A stretch of DNA of 64,000 nt from NCBI RefSeq assembly GCF_015832195.1, contig NC_052017.1, forward strand, positions 91,166,429 to 91,230,428, given 5' to 3'. Shown here one piece after another: positions 39,061 to 51,570 of this stretch. The notes beneath the pieces are model-generated. The model worked only from the letters and a program-made list of their open reading frames with translations, made no database searches and was not told where the DNA came from. The position numbers and the translations under genes were made by a program. The stretch is from Motacilla alba alba. Lineage: Eukaryota > Chordata > Aves > Passeriformes > Motacillidae. Positions within the stretch are counted from its first letter, which is position 1, and every line of letters begins with the position of its first letter.

Positions 39061-41163
39061 TTTGCCCCAGAAAAAAACATTTCTATCCTTACACACCATT
39101 TTTACAACAGTGCAATGTTACTGACTCACGTTTAGTGTGTGAACCACCACATTTCCACATCCTTTTCTCCTTAGCCATTCCCCATGCTATATTTGAGTAC
39201 ATGATTTATTACTGACTAAAGATAAAACCTTTGCACTAAACCTTATAGACTCATATCCTGGTTGGTTTTCTGGAGGTTGTGACTGTCAAAAACCACTCTG
39301 AATTTAACTTTTATCTTCCAGAGTGCCTGAAACCTGTTTGGTGACCTCTGCAGGCTGAATGCCCACATGCTTTGGCCCCTCATTTGAGACGTTCATGAAA
39401 CAGGGAACAGTCCGACAGATCCTGTGGAGTACCAATCTGAACAAAAGTCCTCTCAGTATACCCCTCCAAAATCTCTAATGCCTATACTCCTTGCCCACAA
39501 AACAGCCTCATCAAATTTTGCTTCTCTATAAATGGCCTGAAACAAGAAGAAAGCACAGTGTTTGTAGAATGATTCCTCATTTTAGGACAAGGAGAGGGAG
39601 ACTCAATCTGACGAGTGCACAAGGAGTTCTCAGATACCAGAAAAACACATTTTGGAGAAGCAAATCCCTGTGAGAGACAACCAGGCCAAGAAGAGCTGCC
39701 TTCCAAACAATGCTGCCCTGAGAGTAAGGTGAGAATATAATATTTGAAGTTTCAGTGAAGAAAAAAATTCACGAGATTACTTAGCATCATGACTCCCAGG
39801 GATCTGTACCCTACCAGTAGCAAAGATCAACCAGGAAAGAGAGAGAATGACCCCAAAACTGCCACACATTCAACTTCACTCTTCTTCAGCTGAAACATTA
39901 CAAAAGAGGGACAAACACTTTTAATGGTGGGTTTCTACAGTCCTAAGAAACAACAAAACTTGATTTTATGTGAGCACATGTTTTCAGCAAGCTAAACATA
40001 CTGGAATGACCACCACTGTGCATCAATGCTAATACAGTTAAAGAGTAAGGAATAAATATCTAACGTATTTAGTGAGTGCACAGATCTTGCTGTTGAGTAC
40101 ACAGCAATAGCCCTGGTGCACCAGGCAGCACTGCAGTCACAGAACAAACACAATTGCAAACACCACATTTTGCAGCCCTAGCTTCATACAGATTGCATCA
40201 TGCAAATTATTTGTGTTGCCTTGCAGATGCAGCCTTGATTCAAAAGCATAGGCAGTATGGTCCAGCCCTCATGCCACAAGTACCTGGGTACAGACTAAAT
40301 GCTTTGTTCACAAATGCTCGTACGGAAGACCTTCCACTGACATAGACAGCTAAGCACTGCCACCTTGCACAATTTTAAACAGCCATCCTGCACTTGCCCT
40401 GTCTCTGCACACCAGATGGAACCTCTCAGAGGGAATGGATAGGATTCAGAACAGGGTTTCAAGGTAAAAGAGATACACTGGGTCTCTTGTGCTTGTAGCT
40501 GCACACCTGCGAACCTGAGGGTTGCACTTGAGTGAACAGCTTCTACCCCTTCTGTGCTGAAATGGTTGTATCACACACTGGCACAGGAGGAGATCTTGGG
40601 GGTTCATAAACATTTAGTTGGTGTTGTGCCGGCATCATTTTTTCCACCCCACCTGAGCAACCCTGTAAGTCTGTCAATTCAAGTTTTGTAGTTACCTATG
40701 ACATATTTGATATGTTGACAGCAGTACCACACAGACAGGACTTGCTACTGAAATCTCAAAGTTCAAGACTCTGAAGGTAAGTAGAATTAAATCCAACATG
40801 ACTGTGAGCAGCTCTGTGGGAGCTCTGCACAGACAGAGACATACTCCTAAAGCATTTCTGTCTCAAGATGTTCATCTGGTTCCTGACTCTCAGTCAAATT
40901 CCTTGCAAAGCACCTTTGAAATTTTTGTTCTTCATGCAGAAGGGTCACCTTCCTCTTGAAAAAAAAAGAAAAAGGCCGAATTGGTACACACTAGGCTGCA
41001 TATTTGCCATCGTGTCCACCTTCTTTGCTTTGACCTCAAAATGTTTGTAGAAACTGTGATCTGCAGTTTCCTAGTGGCAGTTTGCATACAGGGCCAACAA
41101 TGAAACTGTTTCTCCCAAAAGCAGGAACAGCTCCCACTTCTGCTAGCCAAGTATGGCTGAATT

Positions 41164-41167
<4 letters not shown>

Positions 41168-41203
<36 letters not shown>

Positions 41204-41213
41204 GTATATATAT
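41168..41213 (+). repeat. (TA)n microsatellite
   Basis: An uninterrupted TA run from 41169 to 41200 is followed by CACG and a second short TA run. Likely polymorphic in length. Confidence 0.97.
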
Positions 41214-41307
41214 TAGCATGTACCTCTGACATATAAATGACCTTTTGCACCAGCTGGCAAGTGACAGGAAATTAATTTCTGGGGCAAAGACATCTGTTGC
41301 CAGTTGC

Positions 41308-41412
41308 CGTGGTTTAGTTGAGGTGTTGGGGCATGGGTTGGACTCGATGATCTTTAAGGTCTCTTCCAACCTAGTCATTCTGTGAATTCTGTGAATTCTG
41401 TGAATTCTGTGT
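41308..41412 (+). repeat. CR1 3' tail with expanded ATTCTGTGA repeat
   Basis: Only the last part of a CR1 remains: GGTTGGACTCGATGATCTTT, then AAGGTCTCTTCCAACCTAGTCATTCTGTG, then about four tandem 9-bp units (GAATTCTGT) from about 41383. The 8-9 bp terminal repeats are the hallmark of CR1 3' ends. This copy shows a tandem expansion of them. Confidence 0.88.
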
Positions 41413-43789
41413 TTGTTTCTCACGCTTTGTTGCAGCAGTGCCCTGTTTCGAGCACCAGAAAGTGCTGGACTGCTGCAGAATCCTCCTGTCCTGCATTGCC
41501 ATGGCCATGTGGTGACAGTGTCCACCACCAGTAACCTGTCACAAACATGGCAGCTGGGCAGTAATTGTGTGGGAACGCTCCTACTGGCAAATATCCCTTT
41601 GCCTACCTCATGGCCAAACCACACTGTGCTCTGCCTGCACCAGGGAAGCAGAGCTTCCTGCTCTCCAGGTAACCCCGTTCAAGTGGGAGCAGGAAGGGTT
41701 GAGCAAAATCCCACTTGTGCCACTCAGGCAGATTGGGTTAGCAGCTGATGAGTTGTGGTTATCTGAGCTATAGCTTAGTCCTCATGGATAAGCCAACTCA
41801 AATTGAAAACGTCAACACTCTTCAGCAATGAGTTTGTGTGTGTGGACATGACTCAAATTAGAAGCAATGTCTGAGTTAGGACTAAAGTTATTCCATAGTG
41901 AAGACAAGTCCATGTTATCCAACATCCCCTTCCTGGGCTGCAAATTTAATGGTTATTCCAACATTACCGTAAAAAAAAAGTCCTGGCTGACACTTCCTAC
42001 GCAAACTTGGCAATTCCTTGAATTTTCCTCCAAAATCTGCTTTGTCCTAGCTGTCTCTGGGCACAAAGAGACACTCCCACATCCTTTACATTCCAGTTGG
42101 GGCTAATTGAACTCACATGTCAGCATGAGTCAGCAGTAATTACCAGGAATATTAAGGAAAGATTTGGCACTGGACTTCGATAATTCAATAGCAGAGCCCC
42201 TGTGTTCTTTGGGTCTGCGATTGGATCAAACCCCTTAAACACACAACAGAAAAGCTGTATTGAGTTCTCTAGTCTCGTTTAACTACACACGGGCAGTTCC
42301 TGATACTGAAAGCATCTTAACCACATTTTTTTATATACCTACAGAAAGGAAAATCTAACGGAAAAAAATAATTTCTGAGTAATAAATCCTCCTCACTGGA
42401 GTTTAAATCTGTTTATACGCTGAAAACGATGAATCAATATTCGACTGGCTGGCAGGTTTTTGTAAGCACTCGCATTGCAAGCAGGGCCTAGAAATGCATT
42501 TCCTCCTTACAATTCCTGAGCAGAAATCTGAATCAATGGGAGGCTGAGGTAATAATATACCTCCCCCCTCTCATGGCTCAGTTGAAATGAAAATCCCGAA
42601 ACCACGACAACCCGACTTTTCCACATACAAGTGTTTGTTCCTCACCGCTCTTCCCAAAACAGTCCCCTCCGTACACCTTTACCCTCCAGACTGTGTAGCC
42701 TTGTGCTTCCAGAGCTGGGGGCTGGAGGTGTTTACACACTAGCTCAACACAACCCCTAAAATCTTAATCTTCTCCTCGACTCTGAAGAACACCTGAACAC
42801 ACTTTTATGGTCAGCTATGGCAAAAAAGTAGTTTGTCACAAACACATACGGGCACAGAGACACAGCAGATGTGGCAGTGAAAAGTGAGGACTGTCTCAGC
42901 CTATGCTCTGGCAGGGGATGCAGGAGCAACAGTGTTAAAATCACCATCAAAACCTTAACTGGAAACTCTTTCTGGATCTTGATATCTACAGTATGAGGTA
43001 CTTTGTTTTTCACGGAAATAAATTCTTGCTCTTGGTTGCTAATTAACCGAGTGTCTTGCCAGTGAATTTGATCTTGTCAGTCATTAAGTCTCTCACTTAA
43101 ATGAAATTTTTTAGTCTTAGCCCTGAATCATAACGCTCTCTACGTGTTCAGAAAAGAGAACTGTTTTATTTTATCTAGTACAAACATATGTGCATCAACA
43201 TTCTTCTCAACAGACTACTTCTGAACACAACCAGATAATTCAGTTTTATTTAAATCCAGTCCTTGTTGTCTTTTTAAAATCTCCAAGTGCCAAACATCAA
43301 GCATACTCTTGTTTTTTTTTCTGGAGGGTTTTTTCCTTTTTTTTCCCCCTGGTTAAATAGTCCATCTCCTAGAAACTCACTAAATGACGCACAAACATTG
43401 TTTCTGTCTGTCTTCAGGAAAAAAAGTTTTTACGTGATACAACTTGGTTTTATGCTATTTAAATTATTCTTTTAAAAAGATGTAAAACTACAGCTTCACC
43501 CAAAGACGTACAAAATTCTTGTTTGCTAAACAAAGTAACACGAAGTCAGAAAAAGCACCAGAGCCTTTCCCTCACTGCTTTTTCGCCCTTTGGTATGTCA
43601 AACTGAAACACAACAAGAATCCGTAGCGCAGAAGTTATAAAACGCTCAAAATTATTTCCAAGTCAAGTACTGGCTGACCCTAAGGCAAACCCACCCTGTC
43701 CAATTCCAAGCGAGTGCACCTGGGGCTCCAAAGAGGCAATGTGAAACTTTATTTCACTTGTTTTCCCCTCGAAAGGTCTCTCGAAGCGT
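41413..43789. other. Presumed AHRR first intron next to the CpG island
   Basis: No exon or repeat recognised. GC and CpG content rises only from about 43.75 kb as the island begins. Confidence 0.55.
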
Positions 43790-44143
43790 CAGTAGAAAGG
43801 ATGCGGCCAAGGTGTCCCGGCGGAGACCTCCGCCGTGCCGGTTTCAGCCCTCGGGACAGAGAAGCGCCGCTTGGGCATCACCCATCCGAGCGTCGGCCGC
43901 CACCGGCACCCCGGGGGCTCTCGCCTGGGAGCTGCGGACCGTCAGCGGCGCCCGGCTGGAAGGAGCGCGGCGCGTCCTGCCCGGCTGCGGTCCCAGCGCC
44001 GCCGACGCGGGCGGAGGGACCGCCGGCACGGCGGGGACAGCGAGGGGCGACGCGGCCGGACCCGACAGTCCCCCGGTTCCCCCGCACAGCCCAGGCTGAA
44101 GCCTGTCCCGCCCGCCGCGAGCTCTCGGGATGCAGCGACTTAC

Positions 44144-44300
44144 CCCACGGTCCCCGCCACGAGCCGGGGGTGCAAAGTTTTTCCGGGCGAGCAGCGGCCC
44201 CCGGCCGCGGCGCAGGGCGGAGGTGCGGGAGCGAGCGGCGGGAGCGGGCCGGAGGGCGCCGGGGGTGGGGAGGATGCTCGGGCGGCGCGTCCCTCGTGAT
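44144..44300 (-). other. AHRR: Candidate non-coding first exon of AHRR
   Basis: Within the CpG island the minus strand carries a consensus 5' splice site, CCGTGGG then GTAAGT, with the intron starting at 44143. No coding similarity is visible. It lies about 19.6 kb upstream of the coding exon at 24505-24576, whose acceptor requires an upstream exon. I infer it is the AHRR 5' untranslated exon. The 5' end given here is arbitrary because the start of transcription cannot be read from the sequence. There is no TATA box, as usual for CpG-island promoters. An alternative is that the donor is fortuitous or belongs to another transcript. Confidence 0.5.
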
Positions 44301-44351
44301 CCAGGTGGCGGGCGGGCGGCCGAGGGACGGGCGAGCCGCGCTGCCCGCTCG

Positions 44352-44358
44352 CACGCGA
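44352..44358 (-). promoter_or_regulatory. Xenobiotic response element core (TCGCGTG)
   Basis: On the minus strand this reads TCGCGTG, fitting the AHR/ARNT consensus TNGCGTG. It lies in the CpG island about 210 bp upstream of the candidate AHRR first-exon donor. AHRR is known to be induced by ligand-activated AHR through such elements, forming a negative feedback loop. A seven-base match in a GC-rich island can occur by chance. I saw no second copy in the island. Confidence 0.4.
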
Positions 44359-44599
44359 TCCGCGCCCGCCGCGCCCGCCCGCGCCAGAGGGCGCTGCTGC
44401 CGCGGCTCCGCGGCCGGGGGGAGCGGGAGCGGGGCCGCGATCCGCCGCGATCCGCCGGGACGGACCGCCGTCCCCGCCGCGGGATCCGCGGGGGAGCCCG
44501 GAGGAGCCGCGACCCGGCTGCCCGCCGTGCGGTGCACCTGCCCGCGCCGCCGCGCAGCCCGGCTATCCCGGAAAGTTTAAAGGGAAAAGTGCCGTGCGG

Positions 44600-44938
44600 G
44601 TCGTTCCCCGCCTCGCGGATGCCTGGAACGGCCTCAGTGTCCCTGCACCGGTGTCTCTGCCGCTCTGCCCGGCCCTGGGGTCGCTGCGCTTGTCGTCTGC
44701 CGCTCCCGCGGCATCAGCGCGGCTCCCTCGGCATCACCGGTTCCTGCAGTACAGCACCGCATTTACCGGCTTCTCCTGGAAGCCGAGTAGCAGCTGGGAT
44801 AATTTCTTTAACTAGCAGCGTTTGTTTTATTTCCCCAGAAGGTTTTGCCGACGGATTTCTGGTTTGTGCTGGAAGGCTGCAAGGGATCCCGGTCGAGCGG
44901 CCAGGCCTTCTGCGAGTGGTGCTAGATGCTGCAGTTCG
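44600..44938 (+). other. Possible plus-strand exon ending in a GTAAGT donor
   Basis: On the plus strand CAGTTCG is followed by GTAAGTACC, a strong 5' splice site at 44939, at the right edge of the CpG island. This is what a divergent transcript from a bidirectional CpG-island promoter would look like. No recognisable protein is encoded and no acceptor partner was identified. The left boundary is arbitrary. Confidence 0.25.
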
Positions 44939-45395
44939 GTAAGTACCTAAAGTGGCACTTGTGTGGGAGGCTTAAGGACAGGACAGACAAAACCAAAGCA
45001 GGCTGATGCAGAAAATTCAAGGTAACAAAGTGAAAAACAGTCCTCTCCTTGGTGAGGTGCCAGTCCTTTGCAAGGAGATCCAAACTTTGAAGCCACAACA
45101 GACTTCTGGGACTGGTTGCTGTGGGGACAAACTGCTGCTCCTCAGACCTGGACTGCCGAGGTGTCCCCTCAGATGAGGATGCAGTGGCAGGTACCAGCCA
45201 TCGGACAGCAATGCCCTGCACCCACTGCCTTCACCCCGGACACAGCACCTCAGCTGTCTGCGCGATATATCCACAGGCAGTCTCCCAGGAAAGGTTGGTT
45301 ATCAAGGTATAGGTGCCAGGAATATAGCGGGGGGGCAAAAGATTTTCTTTCCTATATGTATAATACAGGAAAGCAAAGAATTCTGCTTTTGCTAA

Positions 45396-45660
45396 CCATA
45401 GAATAGCTTGGGCTGGGAGGGGTCTTTAAAGATCATCTGGTCCAGTCCACCTGCAAGGGGCAGGAGCATCTTCAGCTGGATCAGATTGCTCGTTCAAGGT
45501 CAAACATACCTTGAACATTTCCATGGATAGAGCATCTACCACCTCTCTGGATGACATGTTTCATGTTTCACAACCCTCACTATAAAACACTCTCTTTCAC
45601 CTAGTCTGAATGACCTAATAGATGTTTCATCCATTATGAAGCTCTACTCTCAGATTGCTT
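45396..45660 (-). repeat. CR1 LINE, 3' fragment, minus strand
   Basis: This starts with the reverse complement of the CR1 tail (ACCATAGAATAGCTTGGGCTGGGAGGGG). It continues through TCATCTGGTCCAGTCCACCTGC and TCACAACCCTCACTATAAAACAC, all reverse-complement CR1 blocks. It is truncated at its 5' end near 45660. It lies just outside the CpG island. Confidence 0.9.
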
Positions 45661-48600
45661 GTGGTACAGACTGAATAAAAATGCAGTGCCTGAGCACTAA
45701 TTTACTGGGGAAGAAGAGGAGAGGAGCAGGAGCACCAGCAAGTACTTGAGCCTTCTCCTCTCTAACCCTGGACAGCCGGTGAGGAGGGTGGCCCCAGCTC
45801 AATGGTTGGTCTCCATGGTTGCACTCTTATGGGTTCCCAGCTTTCCCAGCTCTTCAGGGCTGTCTCTTGAGTGCCCTACCACCTGACCTCATGACCACTA
45901 TTAAGTCTTTTGCTTGACTGCTCACGTCTTGGTTTTAGCAGGGAAACTGCATTTTGACAAACGGACCCGCGTAATAAACTTCTATCTCTCTGTTGCCCAT
46001 GTTGTTCAAGATGAGGGGAAGCCCAGGCCCCAGCCCTCCTGTCCTGTGCAGAAAGATGGAAGAGCCCAGCTCACAGGAACACTATTGTTCCAGCAAAATA
46101 GAACCAGTCAGTGTTGTTGATTGCTCTGCTACATCTTCCCAGACAGAGCCTTGGCTATAAAAATAGATGCAATAATCCACATGGACAGTTGCAATTGTAA
46201 ATAGCATTCAGAAAGCAAAAATGGAATTCATAGTTTGACACAGACATATCCCCAATCCATCAGGATGTGACACACTGGCAGCCTGTCTGTGCCAATCTAT
46301 GAACGTCGTTATTTACTTTTCCTCCAAATGCTATTTATGATTGCAGCCTTCGCTGTAAATTAGTATACATATTTTATATTGGACTTTGCTGAGTGGCTTT
46401 GGTGTTTTCTGCACTTATTATTTTCACAGGATTGAATGCATGTTAGTCTACTTGGGCCACAATAAATCTTCGGGGACTACAGGCTGTGCTTATGTTAGGA
46501 GGATTTGCCAGCATAACCATACCAGCAAAATCCTATCTGGCAGAGTCCAGGCCTGTGTTTGGAAAGAGAAATCAAAGGCCATCAACACTGAATAGCTCTC
46601 CACTAGATGGAACAATGGTGCTTCTGCTGCCAGGCCATTGACAGGGACTGATTTACCCAGAAGACAATTGGGGGGTGAGGGGATGGAACCCAGAAAGTGC
46701 TGGATAATGGTGAGACAGTCGTGGGATTGCTATTGTTCATTGCTCCTCCTGGTGAACTCAGTGCCACAGAGGAGAGCCGGGGAGCTGGGAGGTGTCTTTG
46801 TGCGTGAAGACACATCAGAGATCACTGACCAGACATGAACCAGCTTTGAATTAGAAATGGTGTCACCACATGGTATTCAGGTCACCCTAACAAATCTCTT
46901 CCTGAGCTTGTTTGACGGGGACTGAGGCTCCAAGCTAGCATATGTCCAGCTTGGAATTCGGGCTCTTTTGCACCTGTCTGCATTGATATGTCCAAAGACC
47001 ATGGTTCAGATGCTTTATGGGAGCTTATTCCACGTACAGCTCAATGACCAAGCCTACCGAAAGAATATTTGTGCTGTGTTCTCTTCACTCCCTGGATTTT
47101 ACATTTTGTTAAAAGTAATTACACTTGCCAGGCAAGAATTGTTTTTCATAATCTCATGCTGCTGACTGTTTATACTTATACCAGCTATGTGCAGATCATT
47201 TTTATACAAGTTAGGCTTACTGAACAACCGCCAGATACTTCTGTTTTCCTTCTTGAATTTTAATTGCTTACTTGCCCAGCATCTATTTTTAAAATGGAAC
47301 TCTAAATGGAACAGTAAGTTCCTTCACTTACCATAGATGCAGCGGGACAGTGCTCTCCTTACTCCTCCTTTGCTCCTTCCTGCAGGGAATGTGCAAGAGT
47401 TATTAAGGAAACTCCCCAGTCTGACCATTCATGAGACTCACTGGTAGTATATAACACCAGAAACTTTAGCTGCTTCACCCACTTACTAAAACTTTCCTGA
47501 ATGCAGTTTCAAAGCAGGCGTCTTTGAAAAGTCAGTCTTCTTCCTCCCAAACTCCTACTTCAAAACGTGTGTTCATCCAAAAGGCTTATTTGAACACTGA
47601 ACTTAAACTCATCCATACCTTCACTTTCAAGACCAGCTGCCATCGATTTCTCATATAACCCCATTTCATCTCTGGAAAATAATTATCGACTTCAGTCTTC
47701 ATCTGTCTTCTTACGGTCAGCATTATTTCAAGCACCTACATACTCACAACATCCATTTTATCTATACTGTTGCAGCTTTTTGACTCTAGCCATTTTCTTA
47801 TTTTTTAATGTTTCCGATTATTTTTAGACTATTGGGAAGGAAGGTGATAGTATACAGGAAACTAGCAGACAGCTGGAAGCCAAGGTAATTTTTGATCCTT
47901 TAACTAACACACAGTATTTGAAAAAAGAGACAGACATTCTTAATATTCTCATAAACACAAGCATTTCCTCATGAAGCAACACTGGTTGCTTCTTGCTCTT
48001 TCCATACTGCTTTTATAAACTCTGAAAGTACAAAGTGATTGAAATACACTCAGTCTCCAGATTGCCAGAGCTAGCAATTTCAAACCATTTCAAATTAACT
48101 TATTTCTTTGAACAGAGTTTCAGAACGATGTTATTTCAAGGGGAGGAAAAAGGCATATGAGATGTTTGGATAACATTCTTGTTCAACTGCAAGCTGTCCT
48201 CACTCTGGATTTAACTCCCAATTTAATCAACTGATCATAATAAGTGCAGGAGAAGTGAAATCACAGCTAAAAAAGCATCTTCATGACCAGATACTTTGTT
48301 TAGGTTTTGTTTGGCGCTTTTTTTTTTTCTTTTTTCTTTTTTTTTTTTAATTTTCCATGTTGTGCTTAGCTGGTATAGCTCTTTAAACTTCTGAGGATTG
48401 TCTTTATTAACGTCAGCTGAGTGTGTTACAAAGCAACAAAAATTTAATTGTCTGAGCTACTTTTGCTTATATTTACCACTCCTTAGAAGGCTGCAGGTTG
48501 GTAAGGCTGACCTTTCCTTGAAGGCTTCTGAATGCTGCAGAGAGAAAAAGAGAACTTTGGTTGCTGTGCAGCTGCTGCCTTAATGCAGGAACCACTTCTT

Positions 48601-51339
48601 GCTTGCTTGCTTGGCGAGAAGCCTGTCTGGGAGCCTTGGGGGAAAAAAAAAGCTTAAACTGCTGCTCTCTGGTGCCTGGAGCAGCAGTAGAGCTGAGGTC
48701 TCAGATAGCATCACTCTGGAAGTGACAGACCTTGGAATTGAAACTTTTGTCTTCACTTCTCCACCAAGGGGAAAGTTGACTTTAGTAGGGGTAAGACCTG
48801 GTGTCCAGCTCAGAAAGTGTAAGGGGGTGCTTGGAGCACAAAAGCACCTTTACAAGCCACCAGAAAAAAAAGGAGATGAAAAAGAAAGACAAAGTGTCTT
48901 AAATACAGAGAGCTCAAAAGAAGAATGAGTGCTTATAACAAGATAGTTCTTGCATCCTTCTCTAGCTTTTGTCTGCTCCAGTTCTGTTTCCACCAATTTC
49001 CCCGACCTATCTTACATAGAAGTCCATATGAAGCTGTGAATTGCAGTAAAATGCAAGGAGAAACATTTAATTTAGTCATGTAGAGACTGGAGAAAAAAGA
49101 AAAAAAATGTTTAGAAATCTAAAGTCTATTTTCCTAAAGGAAATAAGCAGAAAGGAAAATTTGAGAAAATATTTATAACAACAAATTATGACATACCAAG
49201 TATGCTTTGTCATATTTTTCATTTATTGTAAGAAATCATACAGTCAGCTAAACAAACTCGATTTCCCTAAGTATTAAAAGAGAGTGCTAAATCAACAGGC
49301 AGAGCAGAGCCCTTACAAGTCATTATTGCTTATAAAAAATCAATAAATGGCTGCATTGTGTCAGTGGATTTTTAAGTCAGTTCATTCCACATGGTCCATC
49401 TTCCCTCAGACAAGTCAATTGCTAAAAACAAGCAATAAGTCATCCCCGTTCTTTTATTTTAATACTGTAAAAAGTATTTGTTTTTATAACCAAATTGATT
49501 TAAGACTCAGCCTGGCCACAAAACATTCTAAACAGATGTCTAACTTGAAAGACACTAATATGCTTTCTTTCCACACTGTTACAGAAATTTGGGGTGCGTG
49601 CAATCTGAAACCTAGACTTTAAAGCTCAAAGGAAAACACATTTAGAACACATATATATATATAAAATCATAAATAAGTATTTTTAATAACGCATTCCAGT
49701 GAATCGAAAACATGCTTGCTACTCAGCTCTGTAACTGAATTAAAAGCCACTCTGTCAGAAAAGTTGCTATGAAACATTGGATTTAGGTACAGAGGAAGTA
49801 TCACTGTATTAGTACAGTGGATTTTGTTTATAGCTATGGAGGGCTCAGAGTTGAGAACATTTTTATTGACACATATATGAAGAATATGATGTGTTGCACA
49901 GCCCATGAGCTTTCATGACTGCGTGTAGCACTTCCTCTGGTAAGCATCCAAAATGTTTCATCCTGAGAGATGCAATAACAGAGGAGCACCAAATGCTTCT
50001 TCCTTTGACCTTGGGCTCTGAGTTATGACAGTATGGTAACCATATTCTCTTCAGAAAATTGCCTGCTGCCTTCCTCTGTCTGGTGCACTGACTGATAAAG
50101 TGGGAATTGCACATTCATCAGACTCTTCTGGAGCTTTTCCAGTAGAGGATTAGGACTGCTAAAGAGGCTAAGCTCAAATCAAAGGGGACAAAACCAACCA
50201 CATTGAAGAGGGGAATCATCCTGATCTTTTTCTGAGTCCTGCATAAGATAGAGGGTATTTCTTCCACAAGGAAAAAGTTCATGGATCTGATACGAAGCTA
50301 TGCCAGTGCACCTCATGCCTGCACACAACTCACTTGCAGTGCAGGCATAAGAAGCGAGTGTGGCTGGCAAGAACTGATCCCACAGTGCTCCACCACTGAT
50401 TCTCTGTGTCTCCTAGCCTGCTCCCTCTCTACAGCCCTCAACAAGAGACTACCTGAGAAGGGCAAATGGAGCTGTTTCCTAAAGGAACCTCTGTCATATG
50501 CGGCAGAGTGATATGGGAACAAGTGCCAGGCTGTGATATGGATGAGCAAAAAGGTGGTTCTGGTCAGGGATGTCCTTAGCTCAGTTCTCAGTTCTTCTGT
50601 GGAGAGCTTCCTGAGATACTTGGAGCAGCCTTAAACTGCCCCCTCCCAAAGGGCAGCAGCCTGGAAACAGGATAGGGCACAGCTGACTTATGCTGAGGAA
50701 GACAGAGATGTACAGCAATTGTTGGCTCATGCTCTGAGTGTCCTTACCAATTTCAAACTGCCAGGGCAGCATTTACAAATAGTGTATGCTTGTGTACATG
50801 CATATAGTAACAAAGGGGAAGGTAGATGTGAGGACATGTTTGTATTTTCATTGAATTTGAAATGTTGACCACTGTAAACTGCAATTTGATGCCCAGTTTG
50901 AGCACCTGGACCTATCAGGTTCCTCATGGGGGATTTAGAGAAACAGAGCGATTGTACAACTGAATGAGAGCTCTGCATAAGCAACAGCTTCTTGCCTATC
51001 CTACCATAAAGTATAAATCTTGGTGAGAGTACCATGTGGTCTCATTTTCCCCCAGATGATAGTTTGGCTGTAGGTATTTTTTGGGCATGATTTTTTTTCC
51101 TAAAATATAAGTGTTACCAAAAGTGCAGATATTATGCACTGTGCTAACAGTAAAATTTAAATTAGGGAAAAAGAAGTGGAGATAGTATTACAAACAAAAT
51201 GAAGTTACTGGAGTAGACTGCATTCCTCAGGGTTGTTGTAAGAGGACAGCAACCCAATTTTTACATCTAAAAGCATTTTGCTCCCTCAAGAAGGGGAGAA
51301 TTGAGACAGGTGCTTGTCAATTCCTGTAATTCATGTCTT
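45661..51339. other. Upstream flank, nothing recognised
   Basis: AT-rich with a T-rich low-complexity run at about 48318-48350. In mammals the neighbour upstream of AHRR is PDCD6. I looked for its EF-hand exons on the minus strand here and up to 64 kb and did not find any. Confidence 0.5.
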
Positions 51340-51570
51340 TCTTGGTTTTGGGTTTTTTTTTTCTCTCTCTCTCTTGTTATTTATATTATTACTGTAATCA
51401 TCAGTAGTATTATTATTTTTTCTGGGTTTTTGTTTCAATTATCAAACTATTTTTTACTCAAAAAGTTTACTCTTTTTTCTCATTCTCTTCCCCATCCTTC
51501 TGGGGACAGAGAGTGAGTGAGAAGCTGTGTGGCACTCAGCTGCCAGCTGGGGTTAAACCACAACAACCTG
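51340..51570 (+). mobile_element. ERV LTR 3' fragment of a second family
   Basis: A pyrimidine- and AT-rich run is followed by CTCATTCTCTTCCCCATCCT, GGGGACAGAGAGTGAGTGAG, then AGCTGTGTGGCACTCAGCTG and GGGGTTAAACCACAACA. This is the 3' end of a common passerine ERV LTR (GAGCGGCTGTGTGGTGCTTAG...GGGTTAAACCACGACA type). The rest of the LTR and any internal region are not recognisable, and no primer-binding site follows. Confidence 0.65.

Larger units (their letters stand above)
37626..41307. other. Presumed AHRR first intron with an old CR1 piece
   Basis: Very AT-rich between 37.7 and 38.2 kb. Apart from the diverged CR1-like block at 38.9-39.06 kb I recognise nothing. Confidence 0.55.
43790..44800. 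promoter_or_regulatory. CpG island, probable AHRR promoter
   Basis: About 1 kb is very GC-rich and dense in CpG, in sharp contrast to the AT-rich flanks. It includes repeated GGGCGG / CCCGCC GC-box motifs, for example around 44305-44320. It is the only such island in the window and lies upstream of the minus-strand AHRR coding exons. The long open frames across it on both strands are an expected by-product of high GC with few stop codons. GTAAGT donors point outwards on both strands (minus at 44143, plus at 44939), so the island may drive divergent transcription. Assignment to AHRR is by position and is inference. Confidence 0.75.

Noticed and set aside
41163..41624. 153-aa minus-strand frame ending in YIYIYIYIYIK
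   Set aside because: It runs through the CR1 tail and TA microsatellite; the repeated residues come from the simple repeat.
43714..44942. Long open frames of 154-288 aa on both strands in the GC-rich region
   Set aside because: They overlap in several frames on both strands of a CpG island, are rich in R, A, G and P, and show no domain. High GC removes stop codons by chance.
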